Source of the DNA: Planctomycetota bacterium
GTDB taxonomy: Bacteria; Planctomycetota; Phycisphaerae; Phycisphaerales; SM1A02
DNA length: 63,787 nucleotides
Assembly (NCBI GenBank): GCA_022568135.1
Contig: JADFFQ010000015.1
Span: forward strand, 1 to 63,787
Direction of reading: 5' to 3'
A program made the position numbers and the translations under genes. The notes beneath the pieces were generated by a model, which worked only from the letters and a program-made list of their open reading frames with translations, had not been told where the DNA came from and made no database searches. Below, piece after piece: positions 8,938 through 18,487 of the stretch (within the stretch, counting starts at the first letter, position 1; every line of letters starts with the position of its first letter).

Positions 8938-11253
8938 ATGCGACATTGCTGGATTCCACTGACCGTTGGGTTGATTTCAAGCAGCGCCAATGCGGCGGGT
9001 CTGCTTGCCCCGAAGGATCAGACGCTGCCGCCGCTTCGTGTCACCGATCACCTGGTGGACGTGGAGATTCACGATCAGGTGGCCCTGACATCGGTGACCC
9101 AGACCTTTCATAACGGGACGAACCGGCGATTGGAAGCCACCTACCTGTTTCCGCTGCCGGAACACGCGGACCTGACAAATTTCCAGATGACCATCAACGG
9201 CAAGTTTGTCCAAGGCGAGGTGCTGCCTGCGGACAAGGCACGGGAGATTTATGAATCGATCGTCCGGCGAACCAAGGACCCCGGGCTGATCGAGTTTATC
9301 GGTCGGCGGCTGCTGCAAATGCGAGTGTTCCCGATCGAGCCGGGCAGCGACACCACGATCAAGCTGCGGTATCAGCAGGTCGTTCGCCCGATCAGCGGGA
9401 TGCACGGGTATCACTATCCGCTACGAACCCGCAAGACGGCCGGGCAGGCGTATGGCATGGTGCGGTTCAGTGTTTCGCTTCGCACCACGGCTCCGCTGAA
9501 GAACATCTGGTCGCCCAGCCACTCGGTGGAGATCGTCCGCGAAGGCGAGAACGCTGCGAGAATCGGCTACGAAGCGTCCGGCGGCAGCCTCGAAGACGAT
9601 TTCCTGCTGCTGTACGACACCGATTCGAGTGATCTCGGCCTGTCGGTCGTCGCTTACCAGCCGGATCAATCCAAGCCCGGCCACTTTGTGCTGATGCTCA
9701 CGCCCAAGCAGGTTTGGCCGAAGTCCGCGTATCAGCCGCAGGACGTGGTGTTCGTGATCGACACCAGCGGGTCGATGGCCGGCGAGAAGATCCAACAGGC
9801 CCGCCGGGCCCTTCAGTTCTGTATCGACAAGCTCGATGAGGGCGACCGATTCAGCGTGGTGCGATTTTCCACCGGCTACGACGTGCTGTTTGGGGAGCTT
9901 GTCCCGGCCGCGAAGGAGAAACGGGCCGAGGCTCAGAACTGGATCGAGCAGTTCGGGGCAGCCGGCGGAACCAACATCGCCGACACGCTCCAACACGTGC
10001 TCACCATGAGGCCGAAAGCCCAGGATGCCTCAGTGGCTCGGCCGTTTGTCGTCGTGTTCCTCACCGATGGGAGAGGCAACCGGGAACCCGATGAGATCAT
10101 GACGATCCTCGCGCAGGCTCCGGCGGCGAGCGTGGGGCTGCGGATATTTCCGTTCGGCGTGGGCCACGATGTCAACACGATCCTGCTGGATCGGCTGGCC
10201 AACGAGTTCACCGGCCGGCCGACCTACGTCCAGCCGGGCGAAAACCTGGAGCTGGTGCTGGGCGACTTCTTTTCGGTTGTCAGCCAACCGGTGCTGACGA
10301 ATCTCCGTTTGGCATTGCCCGCGGTCGGCGTCACCGAGCGATTCCCCGCCACACTCGGCGACTTGTATCACGGCCAGCAGCTCATCATCGCCGGCCAGTT
10401 CCGGACGCCGATCACCGGGCCGGTGAAGCTGATGGCGACGCGCAACGGGAAGGAGATTGAGTACGCCTGGCCGAGCGTTGCGTTTACCAGCACCGCCGAA
10501 GCGACCTACGTGCCGGCGGTGTGGGCCGGGCGGAAGATCTCCTACCTGATCGATCAGATCCGGACTCACGGCGAATCGCAGGAGATGATCGCCGAGATCG
10601 TCGCGCTGAGTCAGCAATATGGCATCCAGACGCCGTACACCAGCTGGCTGGTGGTGCCCGAACAGCAAGAGCTCCTGGTGCGACACCTGCGGCCGGTGCC
10701 TGGTATGCCGCGTCTTCCACCCGGGCCCGGCAGCCGTGCCATCCAGGGCCAGCGCCTCCGAGGACTAGGCGTCGAGATTCGTGAGGGTGGCGGCGGCTTC
10801 GGCGGCGACGGTGATGGGAGATACGGCGACCTCCTCGGGGAGATACCGATCCTCGGCGCGGAGCTGTTCGTGACTAGCGGCGTCGGCGAAGCGGCCAACA
10901 TCATCGCCCGCAAGAACGTTGCGCTGAAGCAGCTGCGCAGTCGCGATGACGATCGGCTCGATCTGAACCGGCTCCCCGTCCAGCAGTTCAACAACCGGTG
11001 GTACCACCGGATCGGTCAGTTCCTGGTCGATGAAGATGTGGACGAAAAGACCGAGATCATCATCGTCCGCTTCGGATCGGAGGCGTACTTCGAGCTGGCC
11101 AATGGGCGGGCGGATCTGCGGGCGGTGTTGGCGGCGAGCCGAAACGCAGTGGTGCAGGTCAATGCGACCCAGGCCCTGCTTATCGCCGACGAGAAAGGAA
11201 TCGAGCAGTTTTCTGCAGATCAGCGGCAACAATTCGCCCTGTTGCTGCGTTAG
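8938..11253 (+). CDS. exported VIT and VWA domain protein
   Basis: 771 residues. A short signal peptide ends near ANAAG (residues 17-21). Residues about 35-150 match the VIT domain of inter-alpha-trypsin-inhibitor heavy chains (H-N-G-T-N-R-x-L-E-A-T-Y-L-F-P-L-P, then A-R-x-I-Y-E). A VWA domain starts near 267 with F-V-I-D-T-S-G-S-M-A-G, a full MIDAS, followed by G-G-T-N-I and L-T-D-G-R. The C-terminal 300 residues show no domain I recognise, with a Gly-rich stretch near 620. Start ATG with GGAG 8 nt upstream. It is divergent from the coiled-coil/VWA pair, suggesting shared control from the 8720-8937 gap. Likely an envelope adhesion or assembly factor. Confidence 0.85.
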   Translation: MRHCWIPLTVGLISSSANAAGLLAPKDQTLPPLRVTDHLVDVEIHDQVALTSVTQTFHNGTNRRLEATYLFPLPEHADLTNFQMTINGKFVQGEVLPADKAREIYESIVRRTKDPGLIEFIGRRLLQMRVFPIEPGSDTTIKLRYQQVVRPISGMHGYHYPLRTRKTAGQAYGMVRFSVSLRTTAPLKNIWSPSHSVEIVREGENAARIGYEASGGSLEDDFLLLYDTDSSDLGLSVVAYQPDQSKPGHFVLMLTPKQVWPKSAYQPQDVVFVIDTSGSMAGEKIQQARRALQFCIDKLDEGDRFSVVRFSTGYDVLFGELVPAAKEKRAEAQNWIEQFGAAGGTNIADTLQHVLTMRPKAQDASVARPFVVVFLTDGRGNREPDEIMTILAQAPAASVGLRIFPFGVGHDVNTILLDRLANEFTGRPTYVQPGENLELVLGDFFSVVSQPVLTNLRLALPAVGVTERFPATLGDLYHGQQLIIAGQFRTPITGPVKLMATRNGKEIEYAWPSVAFTSTAEATYVPAVWAGRKISYLIDQIRTHGESQEMIAEIVALSQQYGIQTPYTSWLVVPEQQELLVRHLRPVPGMPRLPPGPGSRAIQGQRLRGLGVEIREGGGGFGGDGDGRYGDLLGEIPILGAELFVTSGVGEAANIIARKNVALKQLRSRDDDRLDLNRLPVQQFNNRWYHRIGQFLVDEDVDEKTEIIIVRFGSEAYFELANGRADLRAVLAASRNAVVQVNATQALLIADEKGIEQFSADQRQQFALLLR

Positions 11254-11307
11254 GTATGGTGACCGCTTCCTGGTTTCGCATTGATCCTTCTCCTCTTCCC
11301 CCACACG

Positions 11308-11344
11308 GCCTGACCGGGCATCATACCCGATCAGGCTGTTTTCT
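11308..11344 (+). terminator. probable rho-independent terminator of the VIT/VWA gene
   Basis: An 11-bp stem with one mismatch (GCCTGACCGGG paired with CCCGATCAGGC), a 7-nt loop, and then TGTTTTCT, starting 54 bp after the stop codon. Confidence 0.7.
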
Positions 11345-11361
11345 GCACACTGCGACTTGCG

Positions 11362-11396
11362 CAAAGAAAAAGCCCGCGTTTGAGCTAGGCGGGCTT
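11362..11396 (-). terminator. probable rho-independent terminator of the coiled-coil gene at 11434-12378
   Basis: Read on the minus strand, AAGCCCGC pairs with GCGGGCTT around an 11-nt loop and continues into TTTTTCTTT. It lies about 38 bp past the stop of the minus-strand gene. Confidence 0.75.
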
Positions 11397-11433
11397 GACG
11401 GTTCCGATGCAGTGCGGGTCGGTTGTGTCGGAT

Positions 11434-12378
11434 TCATTGGACGATGATCGGCCCGATCCAGGCCATGGAATCGGCAGACGGCGCCGGCTGATTCGGATCG
11501 GGCTCGGTGTCAACATCTTCCAGCAGCTCACCGAACGGATCGTCGATCGCGGCGTCGTTGGTCTCCAGCTCGTACCTCGCCTTCTCTTCATAACTGTGGC
11601 GGATGCCCTGCTGCGCCAGCGTGACCAGCTGCGCTTCCTGGATCGTTCGAAGCTGGGCGAGCTTGGCTTCGAGTTGTTTGAGGTTGCCGATCTTGCCCCA
11701 GCGATCGTAACTGTCGAGTGTGGCCTGGAGCTGCTCGGTCATCTCGATCAGCCGCTGGTTGCGCTGGATGGTGTCGATCTGCCGGTCGAGCTGCCACGTC
11801 TGTGTTTGAAAGGTCGCGTATTCGTCGCCAAGGGTGTTGAGAATCTCCACCAGCCGGGCCTTTTGCTGCCCAAGCACGCCCAGCTGCTGCCGATTGCAGG
11901 CCAGACGATCCTGGTAGGTGATTCTGACGTGATTGATACGGCGGGCCTCGGTGTAGGCCTGGTGGATGTCGAAGCGAACACCTTCAAAACGAATGGCGAC
12001 CAGCCGGGCAGTGGCCTTGCCCCGCACTTCTTCGGCGCGGGTGATCAGCGTCTTCAGCTCGGCGAGGTCGTCCGCGGTCATGGCGACGACCCGCTGCGAT
12101 ACCTCGCAATCGCGCTCGAACTGGGCGATCTGGTGCTCGACCTCGGCGATCTCGCCGCGCACTGTGGCGATCCGCGTGGGATACTCATCGGCGAGCTCCT
12201 GAAGCTGCTGCCGCAAGACGACTGGATTGTCCACGGCCCGATCGATGACCGATTGAGCCCCGGCGCGAACGTGGGCCAGACCCGCCTTCACGTGATGCGG
12301 AAACAGTAGCGTGGCTCCGCCGAGCGCCAGGGCACTGATCAGCCCCCATCTCAAGATGCAACGTGAAAAGCAATGCAT
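11434..12378 (-). CDS. hypothetical membrane-anchored coiled-coil protein
   Basis: 314 residues. A single N-terminal hydrophobic segment (about 10-28, LISALALGGATLLF) could be a signal anchor. Residues about 50-270 are rich in Q, E, L and R with heptad spacing, consistent with a long antiparallel coiled coil, and an acidic, Pro-rich tail follows. I recognise no named family, though similar proteins occur beside planctomycete envelope genes. It is followed by its own terminator and is divergent from the sigma-factor gene across a 355-bp gap. A role in the periplasm or at the membrane is inferred only from the anchor. Confidence 0.65.
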   Translation of the reverse strand: MHCFSRCILRWGLISALALGGATLLFPHHVKAGLAHVRAGAQSVIDRAVDNPVVLRQQLQELADEYPTRIATVRGEIAEVEHQIAQFERDCEVSQRVVAMTADDLAELKTLITRAEEVRGKATARLVAIRFEGVRFDIHQAYTEARRINHVRITYQDRLACNRQQLGVLGQQKARLVEILNTLGDEYATFQTQTWQLDRQIDTIQRNQRLIEMTEQLQATLDSYDRWGKIGNLKQLEAKLAQLRTIQEAQLVTLAQQGIRHSYEEKARYELETNDAAIDDPFGELLEDVDTEPDPNQPAPSADSMAWIGPIIVQ

Positions 12379-12733
12379 GGTTGTGTCCTTTCAGATTCCA
12401 GCCTCGCGGCCGTTGGGGTGCCAGGGGTGTCGGGCTCAGGTGTCCCGCTGATGTCATTGGGAGTCTGCGGGCCTGGCTTTCAGGTGAGGCGCTCTCTTTT
12501 TTTTCTGCTCCGGGCCGATCGGGCCTCGACAGGCTTGTCGTGGTGGCGCGATTCTCGGGAAAGGCGGCCTGGCGGGCGGAAAACACACTTGGCGTCCGGA
12601 AATGGCCGGGTTGGGACCTCTCCGGAGCGCTTGGGGGCCGTAGACTTGGGTGCGAATCGCCTCAGAAATTGCCCGCAGCTTTGCAGGTGGGCTGAAAGGA
12701 AAGCCCCAGGCGACCCAAGAAACCAGGGAGGTG
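12379..12733. other. 355-bp divergent intergenic region
   Basis: The stretch lies between the minus-strand coiled-coil gene and the plus-strand sigma-factor gene. It contains a run of eight T's near 12492 but no stem I could pair with it. It probably holds both promoters; no convincing -35/-10 pair or operator was seen. The frame upstream of the sigma gene is open from 12650 but lacks coding character. Confidence 0.4.
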
Positions 12734-13474
12734 ATGAATACGCTCACAACGTCATTTGTCAAGCGGCTGCGGGACCGCGATGACGCAGCGTGGTTCGAGC
12801 TGTGGGAGGTCTTCGGTCCGGTGCTGCGAGTACAGCTCTCCAAGTGGGGCCGCGGACGCATCGGGGTCGAGACAGTGCGCGACCTGACCCAGGAAACGCT
12901 CGCGGCACTCTCGGACTCGATTGACCGCTACGACCCGACCCGAGGCGCGAGGTTCAGCACGTGGTTGCTGGCGATCGCCAAGCACGCACTGGGCGATGAG
13001 ATCGATCGGCGCATGGCCCTGAAGCGAGGGGCCGGCCGCAAGGCAATTGCCTTTGACGAGCGCTACATGGCCAAGGCTTCCGGCATCAACGCTGATCGTG
13101 TGTACGAGCAGAATGTCTTTCGGGCCAAGGTTTACGCGGCGATCCGCAAGACCGAGCCCGAGGTGGACTTTCTGCAATTTCAGGTCTATCGCATGCGTGT
13201 GTTCGACGGGCAATCAGGCAAACAGGTCGCCGAACAATTGGGGGTCAGTGAACCGACGGTCAGCCGGCATCTTCAGCGCGTGCGCGACCTGCTTCGCCGG
13301 CGGCTGGCCGAGACGATTGCGACCTATAGTTTCACCAAGGACGAGCAGCGCGAGGTGCAGCAAGCCGGCCTCAGCGATGACGACTTGATGTTCGACGACG
13401 CCTTGGGGGAGATCTACCACCAACAATCGCGGCTGATCCTCGAGGATGAGGCGGCCGCGTCACAAGCGTTCTAG
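12734..13474 (+). CDS. ECF-type RNA polymerase sigma factor (planctomycete kinase-linked type)
   Basis: From the ATG at 12734 (close behind GGGAGGTG) the protein has about 246 residues. Region 2 is seen as RDLTQETLAALSDSIDRYD and F-S-T-W-L-L-A-I-A-K-H. Region 4 is the helix-turn-helix KQVAEQLGVSEPTVSRHLQRV. A further 50 residues, acidic and Gln-rich, follow region 4. No anti-sigma factor gene is adjacent. Instead a membrane Ser/Thr kinase starts 65 bp downstream, an arrangement common in planctomycetes. In a kinase-controlled ECF system (EcfP of Vibrio) phosphorylation replaces anti-sigma control, so the same logic is plausible here. An in-frame ATG at 12650 would add 28 residues without visible homology. 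Confidence 0.85.
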   Translation: MNTLTTSFVKRLRDRDDAAWFELWEVFGPVLRVQLSKWGRGRIGVETVRDLTQETLAALSDSIDRYDPTRGARFSTWLLAIAKHALGDEIDRRMALKRGAGRKAIAFDERYMAKASGINADRVYEQNVFRAKVYAAIRKTEPEVDFLQFQVYRMRVFDGQSGKQVAEQLGVSEPTVSRHLQRVRDLLRRRLAETIATYSFTKDEQREVQQAGLSDDDLMFDDALGEIYHQQSRLILEDEAAASQAF

Positions 13475-13539
13475 CATCCTGGGCCCTTGGAGGCCCCCTT
13501 GACGGTGCCGACAGCTCGGGAGGCTCAGGAGATCACACC

Positions 13540-15810
13540 ATGGTGACCAGCATCATTCCCATATTAGTGTTCTGCTTTGTCATCGTGGTGGTGATCCTGG
13601 CGGTCCTCTTCCTCGTAGTGCCACTGCTGCGCGGTATTGGTTGGTTGATCGGCGGGTTCTTCAAGGGCGTCGGCTGGCTGATTGGGCATGTCTTCGAGTT
13701 CATCAGCGGAATGTTGAGGGACACTGTGCGGTTCGTCGGGGCGCTGATCGCGGGGGTTGTGCTTCTTCCGATGATGCTGCTGAACGTCGTCATCGGCCGA
13801 TGGTCCGCCGCAGGTCATTTCGGCCGGTCGATGAAGCGGGAGTGCAGCGTAGCCGGGGCGTGCCTGTATCGCGTCGTGCTGCAACGGCCGTTGCGGTTCC
13901 TTTTGTTGGGCGGCCTACTGGAGGGGCTCGAGCAGCGCGTGGACGAGGCGGCGGTCGCTGTGCCGCCCGCCGACCAGCCCAGCCGGCGCGCGTGGCGCAG
14001 CGGACAGTTTGACGGCTACACCATCGTCGGGTCGCTGCCCAGCGGCGGCTCCGGCGCCAAGCTCTACATTGCCGAGCCGGACAAGCAGACCCTTGCCGGC
14101 GGCCGGGGTCTTCCCAGGCGTGTGGTGATCAAGTCATTTGCGCTCAGCGACGGGTCCACCCTGCCGCAGATCGTGCGCGAATCGCGGGCGTTGGAGGCGG
14201 CCAAGCAGCTTGGGCTCGTGCTCGACCACGACATGGACGAGCATCGCTTCTTCTACGTGATGCCGTACCATCACGGCGACCACCTGGGCATCATCACCCG
14301 CCAGCTTCACGGCGAATCGGACGGTCAGGGTCTGGGCCGGGGACAGCTGGCTGAGGCCATTGGTTACATCGAGGATCTCCTGGGCACATTGTCGCGATAC
14401 CACCGGGGCGGCTTGTGGCACAAGGACGTCAAGCCGGAGAACCTCATCGTCCATGACGGGCGGGTGCACCTGGTCGATTTAGGGCTGGTCACGCCGCTTC
14501 GATCGGCCATGACCCTCACGACGCACGGCACGGAGTACTTCCGCGATCCGGAGATGGTGCGCATGGCGATTCGAGGCGTGAAGGTGCACCAGGTGGATGG
14601 AGCGAAGTTCGACATCTATGCAGTCGGTGCGGTGCTGTACTTCGTAATTGAAAACACCTTTCCCGCCCATGGCGGGCTGAGCACCTTTGATAAGAAAAGC
14701 CCCGAGGCGTTGCGGTGGATCATTCGCCGGGCCATGGCCGATTACAACAACCGCTATGAGACGACCGAGCAAGTGCTCGCTGATCTTGAGATCGTTCGCG
14801 CCGCGGCCGATCCGTTCGCGGTGAAGCCGGCCGAGCTGCCGTCGATGCGAGGCGCCGCGCCATCGGCCGTTGCGAGCGTTGATCCTGAGCCGCGCGACGA
14901 TGTTGAGGCTCAAACCGTCGCGTCGGCAGGCTCGCCGAAGCCTCCAGCCCCTGAGCCGCCGGTTGCAGCCGGTCGGCCGAAGCTTCGTGTCACCAACTGG
15001 TGGACCGGGGCCTACCAGGCCCAGGATCGCCGAACCGCTGCGGGCGCCGCTGCCGCTGCCCCGGTCGCCGCTGTGCCGGCCTTTGGGAGGGCTGCCCGCG
15101 AATTCCGTGGACAGGCCGAAATACTGCGCTGCCGAGGGCGCAACCAGGCAGTCGGCACCCGGCGGGCCGCTCGGGAGCAGATCAAGGCGGCACGGGCGCG
15201 AGCCCGCCAAATGCACCGCGCCGCCCGCAACCATCGTCGCCAAGCCCTGGACCAGCGACGGCCGTCACCCGTGCTTGCGTTCCTGGCGGTTGCGGTTTTG
15301 TTGGGCGGTGCTTTCCTGCTCCTGCCTTTGACTACCGAGCGTGCGGGTCGGGCAGAGGCCCAAGAGCTCGCGCGTCTGGCGGAGGCCGTGGCTGCGGCTC
15401 GCGCTCACACGAGTGGTCGAGGTTTGTCGCTCCTACTGGTCAACGATCATCCAGCCGCGGCCGATCCGGCGGTGCAGGCGAAAGTGAATCGGATTGTGCA
15501 GGAGCATCACGACCAGGGATGGGTTGTCCTCATCGACAACCAGGATGCCGAGGTCGCTGTTCGCAAGTCTCTTCCAGCGGGGATGGTCGATCCTGGTGAG
15601 CCGATGCCGCCGTTGTTGCTAAAGACGCTTCTGCGGTACAACCTTGCCGGTATCCTCCGCATCTCATCGAGCCCGGGCGGAGGCGAGTCGCACGAGCCCT
15701 ACGTCACTCGGATCGTCGTGGGGCCGTCGGCGGACCCCATGTCGCCGCAGCCGGACGTTCCGACAGATGACAATGTCGATGAGCAGGTTCCTGACTCCGA
15801 GGAACGCTGA
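13540..15810 (+). CDS. membrane-bound serine/threonine protein kinase
   Basis: 756 residues, start ATG with AGGAG 9 nt upstream. The N-terminal 90 residues contain two or three hydrophobic helices. The kinase domain spans about 155-440: glycine loop GSLPSGGSGAKLY near 162, V-V-I-K-S lysine near 195, catalytic loop WHKDVKPEN near 293, and metal-binding D-L-G in place of D-F-G. The catalytic Asp, Lys and Asn are all present, so the enzyme is probably active. A basic, Ala/Arg-rich linker and another membrane helix (about 577-597) precede a C-terminal domain of about 150 residues that I do not recognise; it may be extracytoplasmic. The sigma gene just upstream is the obvious candidate partner. 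Confidence 0.88.
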   Translation: MVTSIIPILVFCFVIVVVILAVLFLVVPLLRGIGWLIGGFFKGVGWLIGHVFEFISGMLRDTVRFVGALIAGVVLLPMMLLNVVIGRWSAAGHFGRSMKRECSVAGACLYRVVLQRPLRFLLLGGLLEGLEQRVDEAAVAVPPADQPSRRAWRSGQFDGYTIVGSLPSGGSGAKLYIAEPDKQTLAGGRGLPRRVVIKSFALSDGSTLPQIVRESRALEAAKQLGLVLDHDMDEHRFFYVMPYHHGDHLGIITRQLHGESDGQGLGRGQLAEAIGYIEDLLGTLSRYHRGGLWHKDVKPENLIVHDGRVHLVDLGLVTPLRSAMTLTTHGTEYFRDPEMVRMAIRGVKVHQVDGAKFDIYAVGAVLYFVIENTFPAHGGLSTFDKKSPEALRWIIRRAMADYNNRYETTEQVLADLEIVRAAADPFAVKPAELPSMRGAAPSAVASVDPEPRDDVEAQTVASAGSPKPPAPEPPVAAGRPKLRVTNWWTGAYQAQDRRTAAGAAAAAPVAAVPAFGRAAREFRGQAEILRCRGRNQAVGTRRAAREQIKAARARARQMHRAARNHRRQALDQRRPSPVLAFLAVAVLLGGAFLLLPLTTERAGRAEAQELARLAEAVAAARAHTSGRGLSLLLVNDHPAAADPAVQAKVNRIVQEHHDQGWVVLIDNQDAEVAVRKSLPAGMVDPGEPMPPLLLKTLLRYNLAGILRISSSPGGGESHEPYVTRIVVGPSADPMSPQPDVPTDDNVDEQVPDSEER

Positions 15811-15902
15811 GCAAGTCCGGCTGGTCATCCTGATGAATCCTGCGGGTATGCACCCGCGGCTACCGACCCATCCCGAAACCGGTCAAGCGATTGCAACGTG
15901 CT

Positions 15903-16421
15903 CTAATCTTTCTTCTGCCGACGATCGGCACGCAGCGGCGGTAACGCGCGCAATCGCATTGTGTCCTTGTCCGGCACAATGTCAACGCTCCAGCGCATCG
16001 GGCCGAATGAGTAGCGGTCCAGGTCGAGCAGCGCGTGCTCGGCGTCTGCTTGCTCGGTCTCGCTGACACGGGCGATGACCACATTCCGCATCTCGAACTG
16101 GAAGGTGTCGGTCTCGGGGTCAACGACCACCTTGGCGGTCTTTGCGGCAATGTGAACCGAGCCGAACTCCAATTTCAATGCCTTGAGCTCTCCGGTCAAT
16201 GGGTCAAGCCCCGCCGCGGAGACCCACCACGGGCCGATGGAGCCGCCCTGGGGTTTTGCCAGGACGATCTTGTGGATCTCCCGAATCACATGCGAAACGC
16301 TGTGGGTCTTATCCGACCCGCTCAGAAGCAGGAACAGAATGACCGCGATCAGGATCGCGGCGCCCAGGCGGATCGGCAGCCGGGCAGCATGGCGCGCTGG
16401 GGTATCTGAGGCGGGCGTCAT
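15903..16421 (-). CDS. hypothetical membrane-anchored protein
   Basis: 172 residues. One hydrophobic segment (about 17-35, LGAAILIAVILFLLL) is followed by a soluble, beta-rich region that I do not recognise. The C-terminus is basic (R-A-D-R-R-Q-K-K-D). It converges with the kinase gene; a GCGGGT/ACCCGC hairpin with a 4-nt loop at 15842-15857 lies between them but lacks a T-tract. Upstream it is divergent from the TauE/SafE gene. Nothing in the sequence suggests a function. Confidence 0.6.
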   Translation of the reverse strand: MTPASDTPARHAARLPIRLGAAILIAVILFLLLSGSDKTHSVSHVIREIHKIVLAKPQGGSIGPWWVSAAGLDPLTGELKALKLEFGSVHIAAKTAKVVVDPETDTFQFEMRNVVIARVSETEQADAEHALLDLDRYSFGPMRWSVDIVPDKDTMRLRALPPLRADRRQKKD

Positions 16422-16630
16422 GGACTGTGGTTGACTCCGAAGTGCTCACCGGGGCTCACGGCAGTTGCATAGACAGGATCGGACATTCCGCGCCTTCAAT
16501 GCAGCATCGCATCGCCGATTTGGGCTGTTGATTTGCGTCGGCGATGGCCCGTCGCAAAGACGATGCCCTGCGGTATCATCCCACCCCCGGGCGCGCCGTC
16601 AATAGTGCTCCGGCACCGGACCTCTGCACC

Positions 16631-17443
16631 ATGACCACGATGCAGATCGCTCTCTTGGCCGCAGGGTTCCTGCTGATCGCGTCGCTGTACTCGACGGTCG
16701 GTCACGGCGGAGCTTCGGGGTACCTGATGGTCATGGGGCTCGCCGGGTGGCTGGGTCCGGAGGTGATGAAGCCGACCGCGCTGATCCTCAATCTTGTCGT
16801 GGCTGGGACGGGCGTACTTCGCTTCTATCGTGCCGGTGGGTTTCGCTGGCGGACGCTCTGGCCGTTTGTTGTCACCTCGGTCCCCTGCGCGTTTCTCGGC
16901 GGCGCAGCGCAGCTCGACCCGACCGTGTATAAGCGCTTGGTCGCGGTCGTGCTCGTGTTCGCAGCGATTTGCGTAGCGCTCAAGATCCCGACAAGGGGGT
17001 CGGCCGAGCCGGTCAAATCGGTTCCCTTGCCGGGGGGGTTGCTCTGGGGCGCCGCGATCGGGCTGCTGTCCGGGCTGGTCGGCGTCGGCGGAGGAATCTT
17101 TCTCAGCCCGCTGTTGCTGCTGGCCGGATGGGCCACAGCCAGGCAGACGGCCGGCATCTCCGCTGCGTTCATCGTTCTCAACTCTGCCTCGGGCCTGGTT
17201 GGGTTCATCGCTCGCCATCACGCACTGCCGGTTGAGCCCGCGGCGATGGCGATTTTCTCATGTGCGGTGTTAGTCGGCGGGTTCGTCGGCTCGGGGATCG
17301 GCAGCCGCAGACTGGGCCACATCTCCCTGCGTCGCGCATTGGCCGTCGTGTTGATAGCCGCCGGATTGAAGATGATGTTCGTTGGCGGCGAGACAGTTGC
17401 ACCGATCTCGCCTCCGACCAGCCAAGGGCTGCGTGAACCATGA
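16631..17443 (+). CDS. TauE/SafE-family membrane transporter
   Basis: From the ATG at 16631 the protein has 270 residues and about eight hydrophobic helices. The N-terminal S-T-V-G-H-G-G-A-S-G-Y-L and the central G-L-V-G-V-G-G-G-I-F-L-S-P-L-L-L are the two half-repeat motifs of TauE/SafE (DUF81) permeases, which export sulfite, sulfonates or related anions. The substrate cannot be told from sequence, and no sulfur-metabolism gene is next to it. An upstream ATG at 16544 is in frame but adds 29 polar residues before the first helix and is unlikely to be used. It is followed by the prpB-like gene after 70 bp. Confidence 0.85.
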   Translation: MTTMQIALLAAGFLLIASLYSTVGHGGASGYLMVMGLAGWLGPEVMKPTALILNLVVAGTGVLRFYRAGGFRWRTLWPFVVTSVPCAFLGGAAQLDPTVYKRLVAVVLVFAAICVALKIPTRGSAEPVKSVPLPGGLLWGAAIGLLSGLVGVGGGIFLSPLLLLAGWATARQTAGISAAFIVLNSASGLVGFIARHHALPVEPAAMAIFSCAVLVGGFVGSGIGSRRLGHISLRRALAVVLIAAGLKMMFVGGETVAPISPPTSQGLREP

Positions 17444-17513
17444 CGCCTGCTACACTTTCTGTAATGCTGCATCACTGGGGCCGCCTTGGCCGGCTGATTG
17501 TGGGATTCATTCG

Positions 17514-18416
17514 ATGATCGCACCCCATCCCGGTCGAAGACTTCGTGATCGACTCGCTCAGGGGACGGTGGTTGCTCCGGGTGCGTTCAATGCGCTGGTG
17601 GCGCGGGCCGTGGCTGCGACCGGCTTCGAGGCCTGCTACATCTCCGGGGCGGCGACCGCCAACACCTGTGGCTATCCCGATGTCGGCTTGATCACGCTGA
17701 CGGAGATGTGCCGCAGCATCCGCGAGATCACACAGGCTTGCGGTCTTGCGACCATCGTCGATGCCGACACCGGCTACGGCGAGGTCGAATCGGTGATGCG
17801 CACCGTGGTGGAATACGAGCGGGCCGGAGCGGCTGCGTTGCATCTCGAAGATCAGGTCTTCCCGAAGCGCTGCGGACATTTGGAAGGCAAGACGCTGATT
17901 CCCCCCGGCGCCATGGCGGAGAAGGTCGCGGCCGCCTGCGAGCATCGGCTGGACAAGGACTTCATCGTGATCGCGCGGACCGACGCCCGTGCCGTGGCGG
18001 GGATCGAAGACGCGATCAATCGAGCGAACATCTATCGTGAGGCCGGAGCGGACATGATTTTCCCGGAAGGATTGGAGAGTGAACGGGAGTTTGCGGATTT
18101 CGCACAGGGTTCGCCCGGCCTACTGCTGGCCAACATGACCGAGTTCGGCAAGACACCGGATATTCCCGCCGCCCGCTTCGCCGAACTGGGATACCAACTG
18201 GTGATCTATCCGCTGAGCATGTTGCGGCTGGCCATGGGTCATGTGATCCGCGGCCTGAGACAACTGAAGGAAGAAGGGACGATGGCGGGCCTGCTGGACC
18301 GTATGCAGACCCGAGCCGAGCTGTACGACCTGCTGGATTATGAGGCGGGCAGGCAGTGGAACTTTCCCCACGGTCGGTCGCCCGGCGGCGCGAAGCCAGC
18401 TGATCGACTACCATAA
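17514..18416 (+). CDS. prpB: isocitrate lyase/PEP mutase family enzyme, probable 2-methylisocitrate lyase
   Basis: 300 residues from the ATG at 17514. The TIM-barrel signatures are clear: SGAATANTCGYPDVG near 43, DADTGYG, H-L-E-D-Q, then KRCGHLEGK, the active-site loop with the catalytic Cys, and ARTDARAV. PrpB cleaves 2-methylisocitrate to pyruvate and succinate in the methylcitrate cycle of propionate use. The length fits PrpB rather than the longer isocitrate lyase AceA. A citrate-synthase family gene follows 71 bp downstream on the same strand, supporting a prpBC arrangement. Other members of the superfamily (oxaloacetate decarboxylase, carboxyPEP mutase) are possible but fit the context less well. 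Confidence 0.82.
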   Translation: MIAPHPGRRLRDRLAQGTVVAPGAFNALVARAVAATGFEACYISGAATANTCGYPDVGLITLTEMCRSIREITQACGLATIVDADTGYGEVESVMRTVVEYERAGAAALHLEDQVFPKRCGHLEGKTLIPPGAMAEKVAAACEHRLDKDFIVIARTDARAVAGIEDAINRANIYREAGADMIFPEGLESEREFADFAQGSPGLLLANMTEFGKTPDIPAARFAELGYQLVIYPLSMLRLAMGHVIRGLRQLKEEGTMAGLLDRMQTRAELYDLLDYEAGRQWNFPHGRSPGGAKPADRLP

Positions 18417-18487
18417 CCACGGTTGTCGCGGTGGCTGTGCGAACGGCTCGCCGCGCCATCGCCGTGAACCGTTTATGAGAGGCGCCG

